NCBI GenBank assembly: GCA_052400685.1
Contig: JBQTGJ010000029.1
Length of the DNA: 30,710 bases
DNA from: CAZHHH01 sp052400685
Lineage (GTDB): Bacteria; Bacteroidota; Bacteroidia; Bacteroidales; Marinilabiliaceae
Strand: one strand, 5' to 3'
Part shown: positions 1 through 8,356 of the stretch, one piece after another
How the letters are laid out: each line of letters begins with the position of its first letter
How positions within the stretch are numbered: the first letter of the stretch is position 1
The notes under the pieces: generated by a model
The model's input: only the letters and a program-made list of their open reading frames with translations
Databases searched by the model: none
What the model was told of the DNA's origin: nothing
Program-made: the position numbers and the translations under genes

Positions 1-180
1 TATCTATGCCGGAACTTCATTTGTCGCTTAACCCATCAAGGTACGAACCGCCGTATATGCACCCGAGTGAAAAATATACTGTGAATATTTAGAACGAAAG
101 GTGAGAGCAGAGCACGCGTACGGTCGGTGGTGTGAGAGGCTCTCCGCCAGTCTAAAAGCCTGGCGGCAGTCTACTCGATT
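1..180 (+). repeat. Family C repeat, copy 2 (group II intron-like 3' tail)
   Basis: This is a diverged direct copy of the segment at 14738-14927 and may be truncated by the window edge. Read on the plus strand, it carries a 5' half-stem (GAACCGCCGTATATG, 47-61), a 3' half-stem (CGCGTACGGTCGGTGGTGTG, around 115-134), a long hairpin (CCGCCAG...CTGGCGG) and the end CTACTCGATT at 171-180. From memory of Bacteroidota group II introns, this resembles the domain V/VI end, but the space between the two half-stems is much longer than in a true domain V. No intron-encoded protein is present. Confidence 0.7.
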
Positions 181-193
181 GGCGTTTCGTTGT

Positions 194-415
194 TTATTTA
201 AGTTTCTTCTTTTTGTCTATATAAATATCATCAGATACTTTTTTCAATGCTTTCATGAAATCTTGTGAGTCCAATGATTTTAATTGAATCTGAACAATAT
301 CCTTTAATTGTTTATACCGCATTGCCTTATCAATCTGGTTACGAATTAAAATCGAGTTAATATTTTCAAGATTAGACAAAACTACCAATTCATTAATACT
401 CGCAAAATCAAGCAT
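194..415 (-). pseudogene. C-terminal fragment of a KilA-N domain protein
   Basis: The open frame encodes 73 residues. The stretch ELVVLSNLENINSILIRNQI followed by a short helix and IQLKSL resembles the C-terminal part of KilA-N family proteins (typical pattern LxVLSNLExxNAxxI...QxERLxxLNxIAxxQM). The N-terminal DNA-binding part is absent, and the upstream 100 bases (416-513) have stops in all minus frames, with only a short open stretch ending in a TGA that overlaps this ATG. It is most likely a decayed remnant downstream of hsdR. It could still be translated as a small protein, but I see no reason to assign it a function. Confidence 0.5.
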
Positions 416-513
416 TAGCTTCGCTGATTTTCAATTCACGAACACCTTTAAAAATGAAACATTTGTGAGTAATGTGCTTGCAAATTGGGTTGGCTTATCA
501 TTTGGACATCTCC

Positions 514-3500
514 CTATATTACACCTCCAACACCTTTAAACTTATCGACAAATGCTTGAATCTTCTGAAAAACACTCTGCTTTTTAGTTAGATATAGCGG
601 ATTTAAAGGGCTCATTTTGGGTAAAATCGAATTTAATTCCGTACCGTTTTCACTAGCATATTCACGTTTTAGTGAGCTTTTAATGTATCTTTTTGCTTCT
701 TCTTCGTTTAAACATTCACTTTCTATTAAGTGAGATGCTTCTTCTTTCTGCTTTTCTTGAGCAAAGCTAAAAAATGTCTCGATGATACTTGCTTTGTCCT
801 CAATAATATCAAGGTCGGTGCTATTAATAAAATCGACCACTAAGCTTTCTTTAGCTCTATTGCCTATACTGGCACGGATAATACGACGGATTTCATCTAT
901 TAAGTCAGCTTTGTTCTTCGTCTTTTTGTTATGCTCAAAAACAAGTTCAAGAATGTAATCTAAGTTTATCTCTTGCGATTTAAGTAAGTCAACCTCAAAT
1001 ACCACATCGTCCCAATCAATATCAGACTCTTCGGGTTCTTTACCGCTTTTCTCCCGGCGTAACCAATCACGGATATCATTATAAGTTGAGCGATAATCTT
1101 GCACAGTACGTTCGGCAGGCATTTTAATCTCCTGCATTGCTGCCATTTCTTCGTCGGTTACAAAGTGTTCTTCTTTAAAAGCTTCTACGGCTTCGGTATC
1201 CGTAGTGTCTATTGCTTGTAATGCTTTAAGCTGCGTAAACTCATCGTAGTTTTGAAGTATATTTTCTACACGCAGGTATTCGCCAAAGAGCTTCGCAAAT
1301 TCCTTTTTATCCTTTTCTGTTTCTATTTCATCCGGATTTGGGAATTTCTCGTTGAGCTCATGTACCACTTCAATATAACCACGGCGAGCCAATCCTGTAG
1401 CAATATCTGTAAAGCCATCTAAGTATTCTTTGTAGCTTTTTTCTAATACCACATTTGCAGTGCTTTTATCCCCAAAAAGCGTAATGGCATCAACTGTGTT
1501 TTGTTCCAGATTCCGGAAAGTAACAATATTACCAAAAGTCTTGGTGGCATCGTAAATGCGGTTGGTACGCGAAAAGGCCTGCATCAAACCGTGGTAACGC
1601 AAATTCTTATCTACAAATAAAGTGTTGAGCGATGGCGCATCAAAACCTGTAAGAAACATACCTACTACAATGAGTAAATCAATTTCTTTGTTTTTCACAC
1701 GTTTGGCCAGGTCCCGGTAATAGTTTTGGAACTCGCTTCCCAGGTCAAAGTTCATTCCAAACATGGCGTTATAATCGTCAATGGCCGCAGTAAGAAACTC
1801 CTTTGCACTGCTGTCCATTGCAGTAGGCTCAAAGGTTTCGTCAACTATTTCGCCAACAGCATTTTGCTCTTCGTTGGCGGCAAAGGAGAATATGGTAGCT
1901 ACCTTTAATGGCTTATCGCTCTCTTTTTGTAGCTTATTGATGGCTTCGTAATAGCATTTGGCAGCATCAACACTACTAACAGCAAACATTGCATTAAAGC
2001 CCGATTGTCCGCCTTGCCCCCGGTGGGTTTTTAGCCTAAAGTTATTAAGGATATATTGCGATATTTCGCGAATACGTGTTGGATGTAAAAAAGCTTTCTT
2101 GTTCTCGGCAGCCGTTAGTTTTTTTTCATCCTGTTCAGCTTCTAAGCCTTTAAACCGGGGGCGAACATCGTTGTAATCCACTTTAAATTTCAACACTTTT
2201 TCATCGCGAATGGCATCGGTAATGACATACGAATGCAGTTCACGGCCAAATACGCTTGCTGTGGTTTCGGCACCTAATGCATTTTCGGGGAAGATAGGCG
2301 TACCCGTAAATCCGAACTGATAGTACCTTTTAAATTTCTTTTTGAGGTTCTTTTGAGCCTCGCCAAATTGCGAGCGATGGGCTTCATCAAAAATAAAGAC
2401 CACTTGCTTATCGAAAACAGGCAACTTACCCTCACCTTTCATCAGGTTGTTGAGCTTCTGAATGGTGGTAACAATGATTTTATTATCCTCTTTTTCGATG
2501 TTGCGTTTCAGTCCTGCGGTGCTGTCTGAGCCATTCACACTATCGGGCGAGAAGCGTTGATACTCCTTCATGGTTTGGAAATCGAGGTCTTTACGGTCAA
2601 CCACAAAGAATACTTTGTCTATAAAATCTAACTGAGTAGCCAAACGAGCAGCCTTAAAACTGGTGAGCGTTTTTCCTGAACCTGTAGTGTGCCAAATAAA
2701 GCCACCACTTTCGGGTTTACTCCAGTTTTTTGCCTGATAAGCGGAGTTTATCTTCCATAAAATACGCTCGGTTGCTGCTATTTGGTAAGGACGCATGATG
2801 AGCAGCGTATTGTTTACATCAAATACCGAATAGTTGAGCAATATATTTAGAATGGTATTTTTCTGAAAGAATGTAGCTGTAAAATCTTTCAGGTCTTTAA
2901 TTAAGGTGTTATCAGCTTTTGCCCAGTTCATTGTAAAATCGAAACTGTTTTTGTCTCGTTTTACGGTATTTGCAAAGTAACGGCTGTCCGTTCCGTTTGA
3001 TATGACAAAGATTTGCAAATATTTATACAGCGAATTGCTGCTGTTAAAGCTCTCTTTGCTGTAGCGATGCACTTGATTAAACGCTTCGCGAATGGCCACG
3101 CCGCGTTTTTTGAGTTCTATTTGCACCAAAGGCAAACCATTTACCAATACGGTAACATCGTAACGATTGGCGTGCGAACCAGTTTGTTGGAATTGCGAAA
3201 TGACCTGCACCTTATTGCGAGCAATGGTCATTTTATCTACCAGGTAGATGTTTTGAATATGTCCATCGTCAAAAACAAAATCGTAGATGTAGTCATCGTG
3301 AATCTTTCGGGTTTTGTCGATGATGCCGTCGCTGGGTTTATCAAGGTATTCTGCTACAAAACGTGCCCATTCGCTATCGGTAAAGGTGGTATTGTTGAGT
3401 GCTTGTAACTGCACACGTACATTGGTAAACATGGCTTCGGGCGTGGTGAGCTGTGGCAAGTATTCGTAACCCTGATTGCACAGGTCTTGAATAAATTCTT

Positions 3501-3618
3501 TCTCTAAGCCAGATTCAGATTGATAGCTTGCCGGCGCTTCGTGAGCCTCGTTGTATTTTTTGTATTTGTCGAGAACGATGAAGTTGTTTGATTCTGCTAT
3601 TGGTGTATATTCTTTCAT
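514..3618 (-). CDS. hsdR: Type I restriction endonuclease subunit R (HsdR)
   Basis: This 1034-residue protein is the ATP-dependent translocase and nuclease subunit of a type I restriction-modification complex, working with HsdM and HsdS. The N-terminal PD-(D/E)xK nuclease is visible at about 154-170 (D154, then E168-L-K170). The SF2 motor follows: Walker A TTGSGKT at about 311-317, DEAH at 411-414, FTGTP at 437-441, and an arginine-finger motif (QAFSRTNRI) in the second RecA-like lobe. A helical C-terminal domain for complex assembly completes it. Its ATG overlaps the stop of the last GxxExxY gene by 4 bases (ATGA), so it is translationally coupled to that tandem array. Length is normal for the family and no disruption was seen. 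Confidence 0.95.
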   Translation of the reverse strand: MKEYTPIAESNNFIVLDKYKKYNEAHEAPASYQSESGLEKEFIQDLCNQGYEYLPQLTTPEAMFTNVRVQLQALNNTTFTDSEWARFVAEYLDKPSDGIIDKTRKIHDDYIYDFVFDDGHIQNIYLVDKMTIARNKVQVISQFQQTGSHANRYDVTVLVNGLPLVQIELKKRGVAIREAFNQVHRYSKESFNSSNSLYKYLQIFVISNGTDSRYFANTVKRDKNSFDFTMNWAKADNTLIKDLKDFTATFFQKNTILNILLNYSVFDVNNTLLIMRPYQIAATERILWKINSAYQAKNWSKPESGGFIWHTTGSGKTLTSFKAARLATQLDFIDKVFFVVDRKDLDFQTMKEYQRFSPDSVNGSDSTAGLKRNIEKEDNKIIVTTIQKLNNLMKGEGKLPVFDKQVVFIFDEAHRSQFGEAQKNLKKKFKRYYQFGFTGTPIFPENALGAETTASVFGRELHSYVITDAIRDEKVLKFKVDYNDVRPRFKGLEAEQDEKKLTAAENKKAFLHPTRIREISQYILNNFRLKTHRGQGGQSGFNAMFAVSSVDAAKCYYEAINKLQKESDKPLKVATIFSFAANEEQNAVGEIVDETFEPTAMDSSAKEFLTAAIDDYNAMFGMNFDLGSEFQNYYRDLAKRVKNKEIDLLIVVGMFLTGFDAPSLNTLFVDKNLRYHGLMQAFSRTNRIYDATKTFGNIVTFRNLEQNTVDAITLFGDKSTANVVLEKSYKEYLDGFTDIATGLARRGYIEVVHELNEKFPNPDEIETEKDKKEFAKLFGEYLRVENILQNYDEFTQLKALQAIDTTDTEAVEAFKEEHFVTDEEMAAMQEIKMPAERTVQDYRSTYNDIRDWLRREKSGKEPEESDIDWDDVVFEVDLLKSQEINLDYILELVFEHNKKTKNKADLIDEIRRIIRASIGNRAKESLVVDFINSTDLDIIEDKASIIETFFSFAQEKQKEEASHLIESECLNEEEAKRYIKSSLKREYASENGTELNSILPKMSPLNPLYLTKKQSVFQKIQAFVDKFKGVGGVI

Positions 3619-4052
3619 TTGTCTGAATCAGGATTATGAGGATGATTGGATTTACTTGATTTTTCTGTGTTGTACTTCGAATTGTATATTTTTTTGAACT
3701 GTAAGCTTTTGGCTCCGAAGTTAATGAGTAAGCCTATGGGTTTGTTATAAGCTACTACATAATTTTTGGCTTGAGCCAGATGAACATCTTCGAGATTCAC
3801 TAACGCTTTTAGTTCTACGATCACCGTATCTTCTACAACAAAATCGGCCCGACGTGTACCTACTTCAAATTGGTCGTAAAATATTTTTTGTTCTTTTTCT
3901 CTTTCAAAGTCTATACCAGCTCTTTTGAGTTCAATGGCTAAGCAACGCTGATAAATAACTTCCTGAAACCCATTACCCAGCTTGTTGTGCACTTGCATAG
4001 CACAACCATTTATTTTGTATGTTAACTCATCTAAAGTCATTGTGTATCTCAT
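3615..4052 (-). CDS. GxxExxY family protein, tandem copy 4 (last before hsdR)
   Basis: This 145-residue protein belongs to the GxxExxY family (PDDEXK_3). The family signature is GFQEVIY near residue 29. A PD-(D/E)xK-like core follows: RADFVVED then VIVELKA, giving D...E-x-K. The family is nuclease-like by fold, but its biological role is not established. It is one of four nearly identical genes repeated with a 434-base period. Its start overlaps the stop of the copy at 4049-4486 by 4 bases, and its stop overlaps the hsdR ATG by 4 bases. Position inside the operon suggests co-expression with the restriction subunit; a functional link is inference only. Confidence 0.85.
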   Translation of the reverse strand: MRYTMTLDELTYKINGCAMQVHNKLGNGFQEVIYQRCLAIELKRAGIDFEREKEQKIFYDQFEVGTRRADFVVEDTVIVELKALVNLEDVHLAQAKNYVVAYNKPIGLLINFGAKSLQFKKIYNSKYNTEKSSKSNHPHNPDSDK

Positions 4053-4486
4053 TTGTCAGAATCAGGATTATGAGGATGATTGGATTGACTTGATTTTTCT
4101 GTGTTGTACTTCGAATTGTATATTTTTTTGAACTGTAAGCTTTTGGCTCCGAAGTTAATGAGTAAGCCTATGGGTTTGTTATAAGCTACTACATAATTTT
4201 TGGCTTGAGCCAGATGAACATCTTCGAGATTTACTAACGCTTTTAGTTCTACGATCACCGTATCTTCTACAACAAAATCGGCCCGACGTGTACCTACTTC
4301 AAATTGGTCGTAAAATATTTTTTGTTCTTTTTCTCTTTCAAAGTCTATACCAGCTCTTTTGAGTTCGATGGCTAAGCAACGCTGATAAATAATTTCCTGA
4401 AACCCATTACCCAGCTTGTTATGCACTTGCATAGCACAACCATTTATTTTGTATGTTAACTCATCTAAAGTCATTGTGTATCTCAT
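4049..4486 (-). CDS. GxxExxY family protein, tandem copy 3
   Basis: This gene encodes 145 residues and differs from its neighbours by only a few substitutions (for example GFQEIIY in place of GFQEVIY, and a Q for K near the C-terminus). The GxxExxY signature and the PD-(D/E)xK-like residues (RADF...VELKA) are intact. It overlaps the next gene by 4 bases (ATGA). The upstream copy is frameshifted and its altered reading frame runs 26 bases into this gene, which could change translational coupling here. Recent tandem duplication is the simplest origin. Confidence 0.85.
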   Translation of the reverse strand: MRYTMTLDELTYKINGCAMQVHNKLGNGFQEIIYQRCLAIELKRAGIDFEREKEQKIFYDQFEVGTRRADFVVEDTVIVELKALVNLEDVHLAQAKNYVVAYNKPIGLLINFGAKSLQFKKIYNSKYNTEKSSQSNHPHNPDSDK

Positions 4487-4919
4487 TTGTCAGAATCAGG
4501 ATTATGAGGATTATTGGATTGACTTGATTTATCTGTGTTGTACTTCGAATTGTATATTTTTTGAACTGTAAGCTTTTGGCTCCGAAGTTAATGAGTAAGC
4601 CTATGGGTTTGTTATAAGCTACTACATAATTTTTGGCTTGAGCCAGATGAACATCTTCGAGATTCACTAACGCTTTTAGTTCTACGATCACCGTATCTTC
4701 TACAACAAAATCGGCCCGACGTGTACCTACTTCAAATTGGTCGTAAAATATTTTTTGTTCTTTTACTCTTTCAAAGTCTATACCAGCTCTTTTGAGTTCA
4801 ATGGCTAAGCAACGCTGATAAATAATTTCCTGAAACCCATTACCCAGCTTGTTATGCACTTGCATAGCACAACCATTTATTTTGTATGTTAACTCATCTA
4901 AAGTCATTGTGTATCTCAT
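4461..4919 (-). pseudogene. GxxExxY family protein, tandem copy 2, frameshifted near the C-terminus
   Basis: The first about 120 residues match the other copies, including GFQEIIY and the RADF...VELKA core. A run of seven T in the other copies is six T here (4557-4562), so the frame shifts after LQFKK and the protein ends with an unrelated hydrophobic tail instead of the usual KIYNSKYNTEKSS ending. The stop moves to 4461, inside the next gene. The nuclease-like core is kept, so the product may still fold. The one-base change in a homopolymer could be a real mutation, slippage-based switching or a sequencing error. Confidence 0.75.
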
Positions 4920-5353
4920 TTGTCAGAATCAGGATTTTTAGGATTATTGGATTGACTTGATTTTTCTGTGTTGTACTTCGAATTGTATATTTTTTTGAAC
5001 TGTAAGCTTTTGGTTCCGAAGTTAATGAGTAAGCCTATGGGTTTGTTATAAGCTACTACATAATTTTTGGCTTGAGCCAGATGAACATCTTCGAGATTTA
5101 CTAACGCTTTTAGTTCTACGATCACCGTATCTTCTACAACAAAATCGGCCCGACGTGTACCTACTTCAAATTGGTCGTAAAATATTTTTTGTTCTTTTTC
5201 TCTTTCAAAGTCTATACCAGCTCTTTTGAGTTCGATGGCTAAGCAACGCTGATAAATAACTTCCTGAAACCCATTACCCAGCTTGTTATGCACTTGCATA
5301 GCACAACCATTTATTTTGTATGTTAACTCATCTAAAGTCATTGTGTATCTCAT
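4916..5353 (-). CDS. GxxExxY family protein, tandem copy 1 (first transcribed)
   Basis: This 145-residue GxxExxY (PDDEXK_3) protein is the first of the four in transcription order. It has the intact GFQEVIY signature and RADFVVED...VELKA core. Its C-terminal tail reads SQSNNPKNPDSDK, and the same nucleotide sequence lies just upstream of its own ATG (5354-5399), as expected if each duplication unit starts in the tail of a preceding copy. About 217 bases separate it from hsdS, so it may rely on read-through from the hsdM-hsdS transcript or on a promoter within 5354-5570. I see no clear promoter match there. Confidence 0.85.
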   Translation of the reverse strand: MRYTMTLDELTYKINGCAMQVHNKLGNGFQEVIYQRCLAIELKRAGIDFEREKEQKIFYDQFEVGTRRADFVVEDTVIVELKALVNLEDVHLAQAKNYVVAYNKPIGLLINFGTKSLQFKKIYNSKYNTEKSSQSNNPKNPDSDK

Positions 5354-5570
5354 TTGTCAGAATCAGGATTTTTAGGATTATTGGATTGACTTGATTTTTC
5401 CTCTGCACCTAATTGTTTTTCTTTTAATATCTGAATTTACTCTATTGTTTATCTTGCTAATTCTATTGCTATGTTTTGCTACAATCTTGTTGTTTTGCTT
5501 TTGTGATAAAAAAAACCTCAATGCTCAAATCCTGAAAATCCCATAATCTTGCAAATCCTGATGCAGACAA

Positions 5571-6812
5571 TTAAAAGGTTAACAATTTATCGCGATAATA
5601 TTCATATTGCTTTTTTCGTAATTCTATTTCTTTTGGCAAACCCTTGCTGATGGAATTGGTTAGCGTATCGAATTTGTCTAAGATGGATACGATGCGTTCT
5701 TGCTCGGCTAGGGGTGGGATGGGGATTTTTGTCTTTTTTAAATCATTATTATATAATCGTTTTATGGTTCCTCCTTCTGCTGTATGCCATTTAGCAACTT
5801 TATAAAAGTGAAATAAAAACTTATTTAAAACCTGACTTTCATCATTTTCAATCCAGACGATATTACTATCTTGGAAATAAGCATCTTGCCCATCAAATAC
5901 AACAGCTCTTCCGATTGTTCCGCTTGCAGAAATTAAAACTTCACCTATTTTAGGATAATTATACTTTGATTTATATTCATAAAACAATTCTTTAGAAATA
6001 AAAGCATTCGGTTTTTTGCCAAAAGTCCCAATTTTATAAAAAGGAATATCACCTCTTTCTGATGTTTGATTTTTTAAAATTCGTTTGCACATACGAACTT
6101 CTCCAACTTCCCCCAGCGTCTTCCACACCACCTTATCCTGCAAATCAAGTGCATCCTGCGAATCCTGATTCTGACCATTAAAAGAAAGCAATTCATCCCG
6201 ATAATAACTATACTGCTTTTTACGAGCTGTAAGCTCTGCTGTAAGCTTTGCTGTAAGCTCTGTAAATGTATCGAGAATACGAACTATTTCTTCTTGTACT
6301 TTTAGTGGTGGGATGGGGATTTGGAACTTCTTAAAACCATTCATATCTACACCTGCAAAATTACCTACAGTTGTATTGTTTTTACACCACTCATCTATAG
6401 TGAAGCAAAAATGATATATAAACTTTGGCATCAACACTTTTTTATACTCATTTTTCAAACTGAGATTTGTAAACCTCTGATTTGACAAGTATGGAACTGT
6501 AATTAAAGCGTGCTCTCCAATTGTAGCGGAAGTTGCTATAATAATAGAATTAGCAGGAAAATATTTACCTCCTTTTACAGCAGACTCAGATACGTGTTGA
6601 ATTGAATCAGATAAAATTCTTCCATTCGTACGAATGTCTTCCATTCGAAACCAAGGAACAGTCCCATTTGTCCAGAATTCTTTATTTTTCTTTGACGGAG
6701 TATAGCCATTTTTTACGTGAAAAATCTCATCTATAGTCTTCCATTCCACCTCAGCGCCCTCAAGGAGTTTATCTATAAAATCAAATGTGTGTTTATCTGT
6801 GTTTATCATCAT
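5571..6812 (-). CDS. hsdS: Type I restriction-modification specificity subunit S (HsdS)
   Basis: This 413-residue protein recognises the bipartite DNA target for the HsdM/HsdR complex. It has two target-recognition domains (about 20-170 and 228-365), each followed by a conserved helix: EEIVRILDTFTEL...RKKQYSYYRDELLSF ending near 211, and QERIVSILDKFDTL...RKKQYEYYRDKLLTF at the C-terminus. Each half has the usual FxIPIPPL motif. The first helix contains three xLTA tetrapeptides (ELTA-KLTA-ELTA, about 185-196), like the TAEL repeat that sets target spacing in EcoR124-type enzymes. Residues 212-227 form an odd linker that looks derived from non-coding sequence. The start overlaps the hsdM stop by 4 bases. 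The symbol is given by family. Confidence 0.93.
   Translation of the reverse strand: MMINTDKHTFDFIDKLLEGAEVEWKTIDEIFHVKNGYTPSKKNKEFWTNGTVPWFRMEDIRTNGRILSDSIQHVSESAVKGGKYFPANSIIIATSATIGEHALITVPYLSNQRFTNLSLKNEYKKVLMPKFIYHFCFTIDEWCKNNTTVGNFAGVDMNGFKKFQIPIPPLKVQEEIVRILDTFTELTAKLTAELTARKKQYSYYRDELLSFNGQNQDSQDALDLQDKVVWKTLGEVGEVRMCKRILKNQTSERGDIPFYKIGTFGKKPNAFISKELFYEYKSKYNYPKIGEVLISASGTIGRAVVFDGQDAYFQDSNIVWIENDESQVLNKFLFHFYKVAKWHTAEGGTIKRLYNNDLKKTKIPIPPLAEQERIVSILDKFDTLTNSISKGLPKEIELRKKQYEYYRDKLLTF
6226..6261 (-). repeat. Three 12-bp tandem repeats in hsdS (TAEL-type)
   Basis: The plus strand reads three units of GCTGTAAGCTCT (the middle unit has TTT at its end). They encode xLTA tetrapeptides in the helix after the first target-recognition domain. 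In the known EcoR124I/EcoR124II pair, changing the number of TAEL repeats from two to three lengthens the recognition spacer by one base. Here the copy number could vary by slippage without breaking the frame. Confidence 0.85.
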
Positions 6813-8356
6813 CCCTCAATCTCTTTAACAATAGCATCAATATCAGTTCGCAGCGAATCTATTTTACTTACCGTAGTTGCTATCTCCTTATTCAATTCAA
6901 CGATATCAATAACTTCACGTGTATCTTTTGCCTCTACATACGAACTTACCGAAAGGTTATAATCGTTTTCGGCAATAGCTGTATTATCAACAGAAGTTGC
7001 TACGTGTGCAACCTCTTCTTTGCTGTCGAACATTTGCATAATCTTTTCGATATGCGCGTCTGTCAGTACGTTGTTGTTGGTTTCTTTTTTGAAGAAATCT
7101 TCGCGACTGGCATCAATAAATTGAGTCTTTGCCTCTTTTTTGCTCTTAGAAAGCACCAAAATATTTACGGCAATAGAAGTTCCAAAAAAGAGGTTTGGAG
7201 CGAGAGAAATAACGGTTTCTACGTGATTATTATCCACCAAATATTTGCGAATTTTCTGTTCGGCACCTCCACGGTAAAAAATACCAGGGAAACAGACAAT
7301 GGCAGCACGCCCTTTGCTCGATAAGTAGCTCAGCGCGTGCAATACAAAAGCAAAATCGGCCTTAGATTTTGGAGCAAGAACACCGGCAGGCGCAAAACGG
7401 TCGTCGTTTATCAAGGTTGGGTCGTCAGCACCAATCCACTTAACCGAATAGGGCGGATTAGAAACAATGGCATCAAAAGGTTTGTCGTCTCTTAAATGCG
7501 GGTCGGTCAGTGTGTCGCCCAAAACGATATTAAACTTGTCGTAGTTGATGTTGTGCAAAAACATATTCATACGCGCCAGGTTGTAGGTGGTGTGGTTAAT
7601 CTCTTGCCCGTAGAAACCATCTTCGATAATGTGGTTGTCGAAATGCTTTTTGGCTTGCAGAAGCAGCGAACCCGAGCCGGCAGCCGGGTCATAAATCTTG
7701 TTTACGGTGGTTTGCTTGTGCATTGCAAGTTGTGCAATAAGCCTGGAAACACTTTGCGGAGTAAAAAACTCGCCACCTGATTTACCCGCATTGGCTGCGT
7801 AATTAGAAATCAGAAATTCGTACGCATCGCCAAAGAGGTCAATATGATTATCCTCGAAATTACCAAGGTTAAGGCCTGCCACCCCTTTAAGGACAGCAGC
7901 AAGGGTTTTGTTTTTTGCCTCGACCGTATTGCCCAGTCGGTTGCTGGTGGTATCAAAATCGGCAAATAAACCTTTAATATCATCTTCTGATGGGTAACCG
8001 CTTGCAGAACTCTCAATAGCAGAGAAAATGGCCGCTAAATCGGTATTTAGGTTTTCATTATTGCTTGCCTTTTTCGCAATATTTACAAAAAGCTGAGAGG
8101 GATAAATGAAGTATCCTTTCGTTTTTATGGCATCTTCTTTTATTTCGGGCGTGATAATTTCATCCGACAAAGACGCATATTTTATGCTGGCATCACCAGC
8201 TTCGATATAGTTGCTGAAATTTTCACTTATAAAACGATAGAACAGCGTCCCTAAAACAAATTGTTTAAAATCCCATCCATCAACCGAACCACGTACATCG
8301 TTGGCAATTTTCCATATTTGAGCGTGCAATTCGGCTCTTTGATTTATGCTTGTCAT
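6809..8356 (-). CDS. hsdM: Type I restriction-modification DNA methyltransferase subunit M (HsdM)
   Basis: This 515-residue adenine-N6 methyltransferase subunit has the HsdM N-terminal helical domain (about 8-150, with WDFKQFVLGTLFYRF) and the catalytic N6-Mtase domain. The latter shows GEFFTPQSVSRLI at about 195-207, the AdoMet-binding motif DPAAGSGS at 223-230 and the catalytic motif NPPY at 300-303. Together with HsdS it methylates the host target and licenses HsdR. Its ATG overlaps by one base the stop of a small regulator (TAATG), and its stop overlaps the hsdS start (ATGA), so regulator, M and S form a tight operon. Length and motifs are normal. Confidence 0.95.
   Translation of the reverse strand: MTSINQRAELHAQIWKIANDVRGSVDGWDFKQFVLGTLFYRFISENFSNYIEAGDASIKYASLSDEIITPEIKEDAIKTKGYFIYPSQLFVNIAKKASNNENLNTDLAAIFSAIESSASGYPSEDDIKGLFADFDTTSNRLGNTVEAKNKTLAAVLKGVAGLNLGNFEDNHIDLFGDAYEFLISNYAANAGKSGGEFFTPQSVSRLIAQLAMHKQTTVNKIYDPAAGSGSLLLQAKKHFDNHIIEDGFYGQEINHTTYNLARMNMFLHNINYDKFNIVLGDTLTDPHLRDDKPFDAIVSNPPYSVKWIGADDPTLINDDRFAPAGVLAPKSKADFAFVLHALSYLSSKGRAAIVCFPGIFYRGGAEQKIRKYLVDNNHVETVISLAPNLFFGTSIAVNILVLSKSKKEAKTQFIDASREDFFKKETNNNVLTDAHIEKIMQMFDSKEEVAHVATSVDNTAIAENDYNLSVSSYVEAKDTREVIDIVELNKEIATTVSKIDSLRTDIDAIVKEIEG

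Larger units (their letters stand above)
3615..5399 (-). repeat. Four-copy tandem duplication, 434-base unit, plus partial fifth unit
   Basis: The segment consists of four head-to-tail units with a period of 434, 433 and 434 bases (starts at 5353, 4919, 4486 and 4052). The leftover 3' tail of a further unit lies at about 5354-5399. Units differ by scattered single bases, so the expansion looks recent or is homogenised by recombination. Copy number would be unstable by unequal crossing-over and is a likely assembly-collapse site. Confidence 0.9.

Noticed and set aside
3615..5399. CRISPR-like interpretation of the regular repeats
   Set aside because: The period is 434 bases and each unit is a full coding sequence; there is no short repeat/spacer pattern.
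6785..7324. 179-residue open frame on the plus strand
   Set aside because: It is antisense to hsdM, which has intact methyltransferase motifs.
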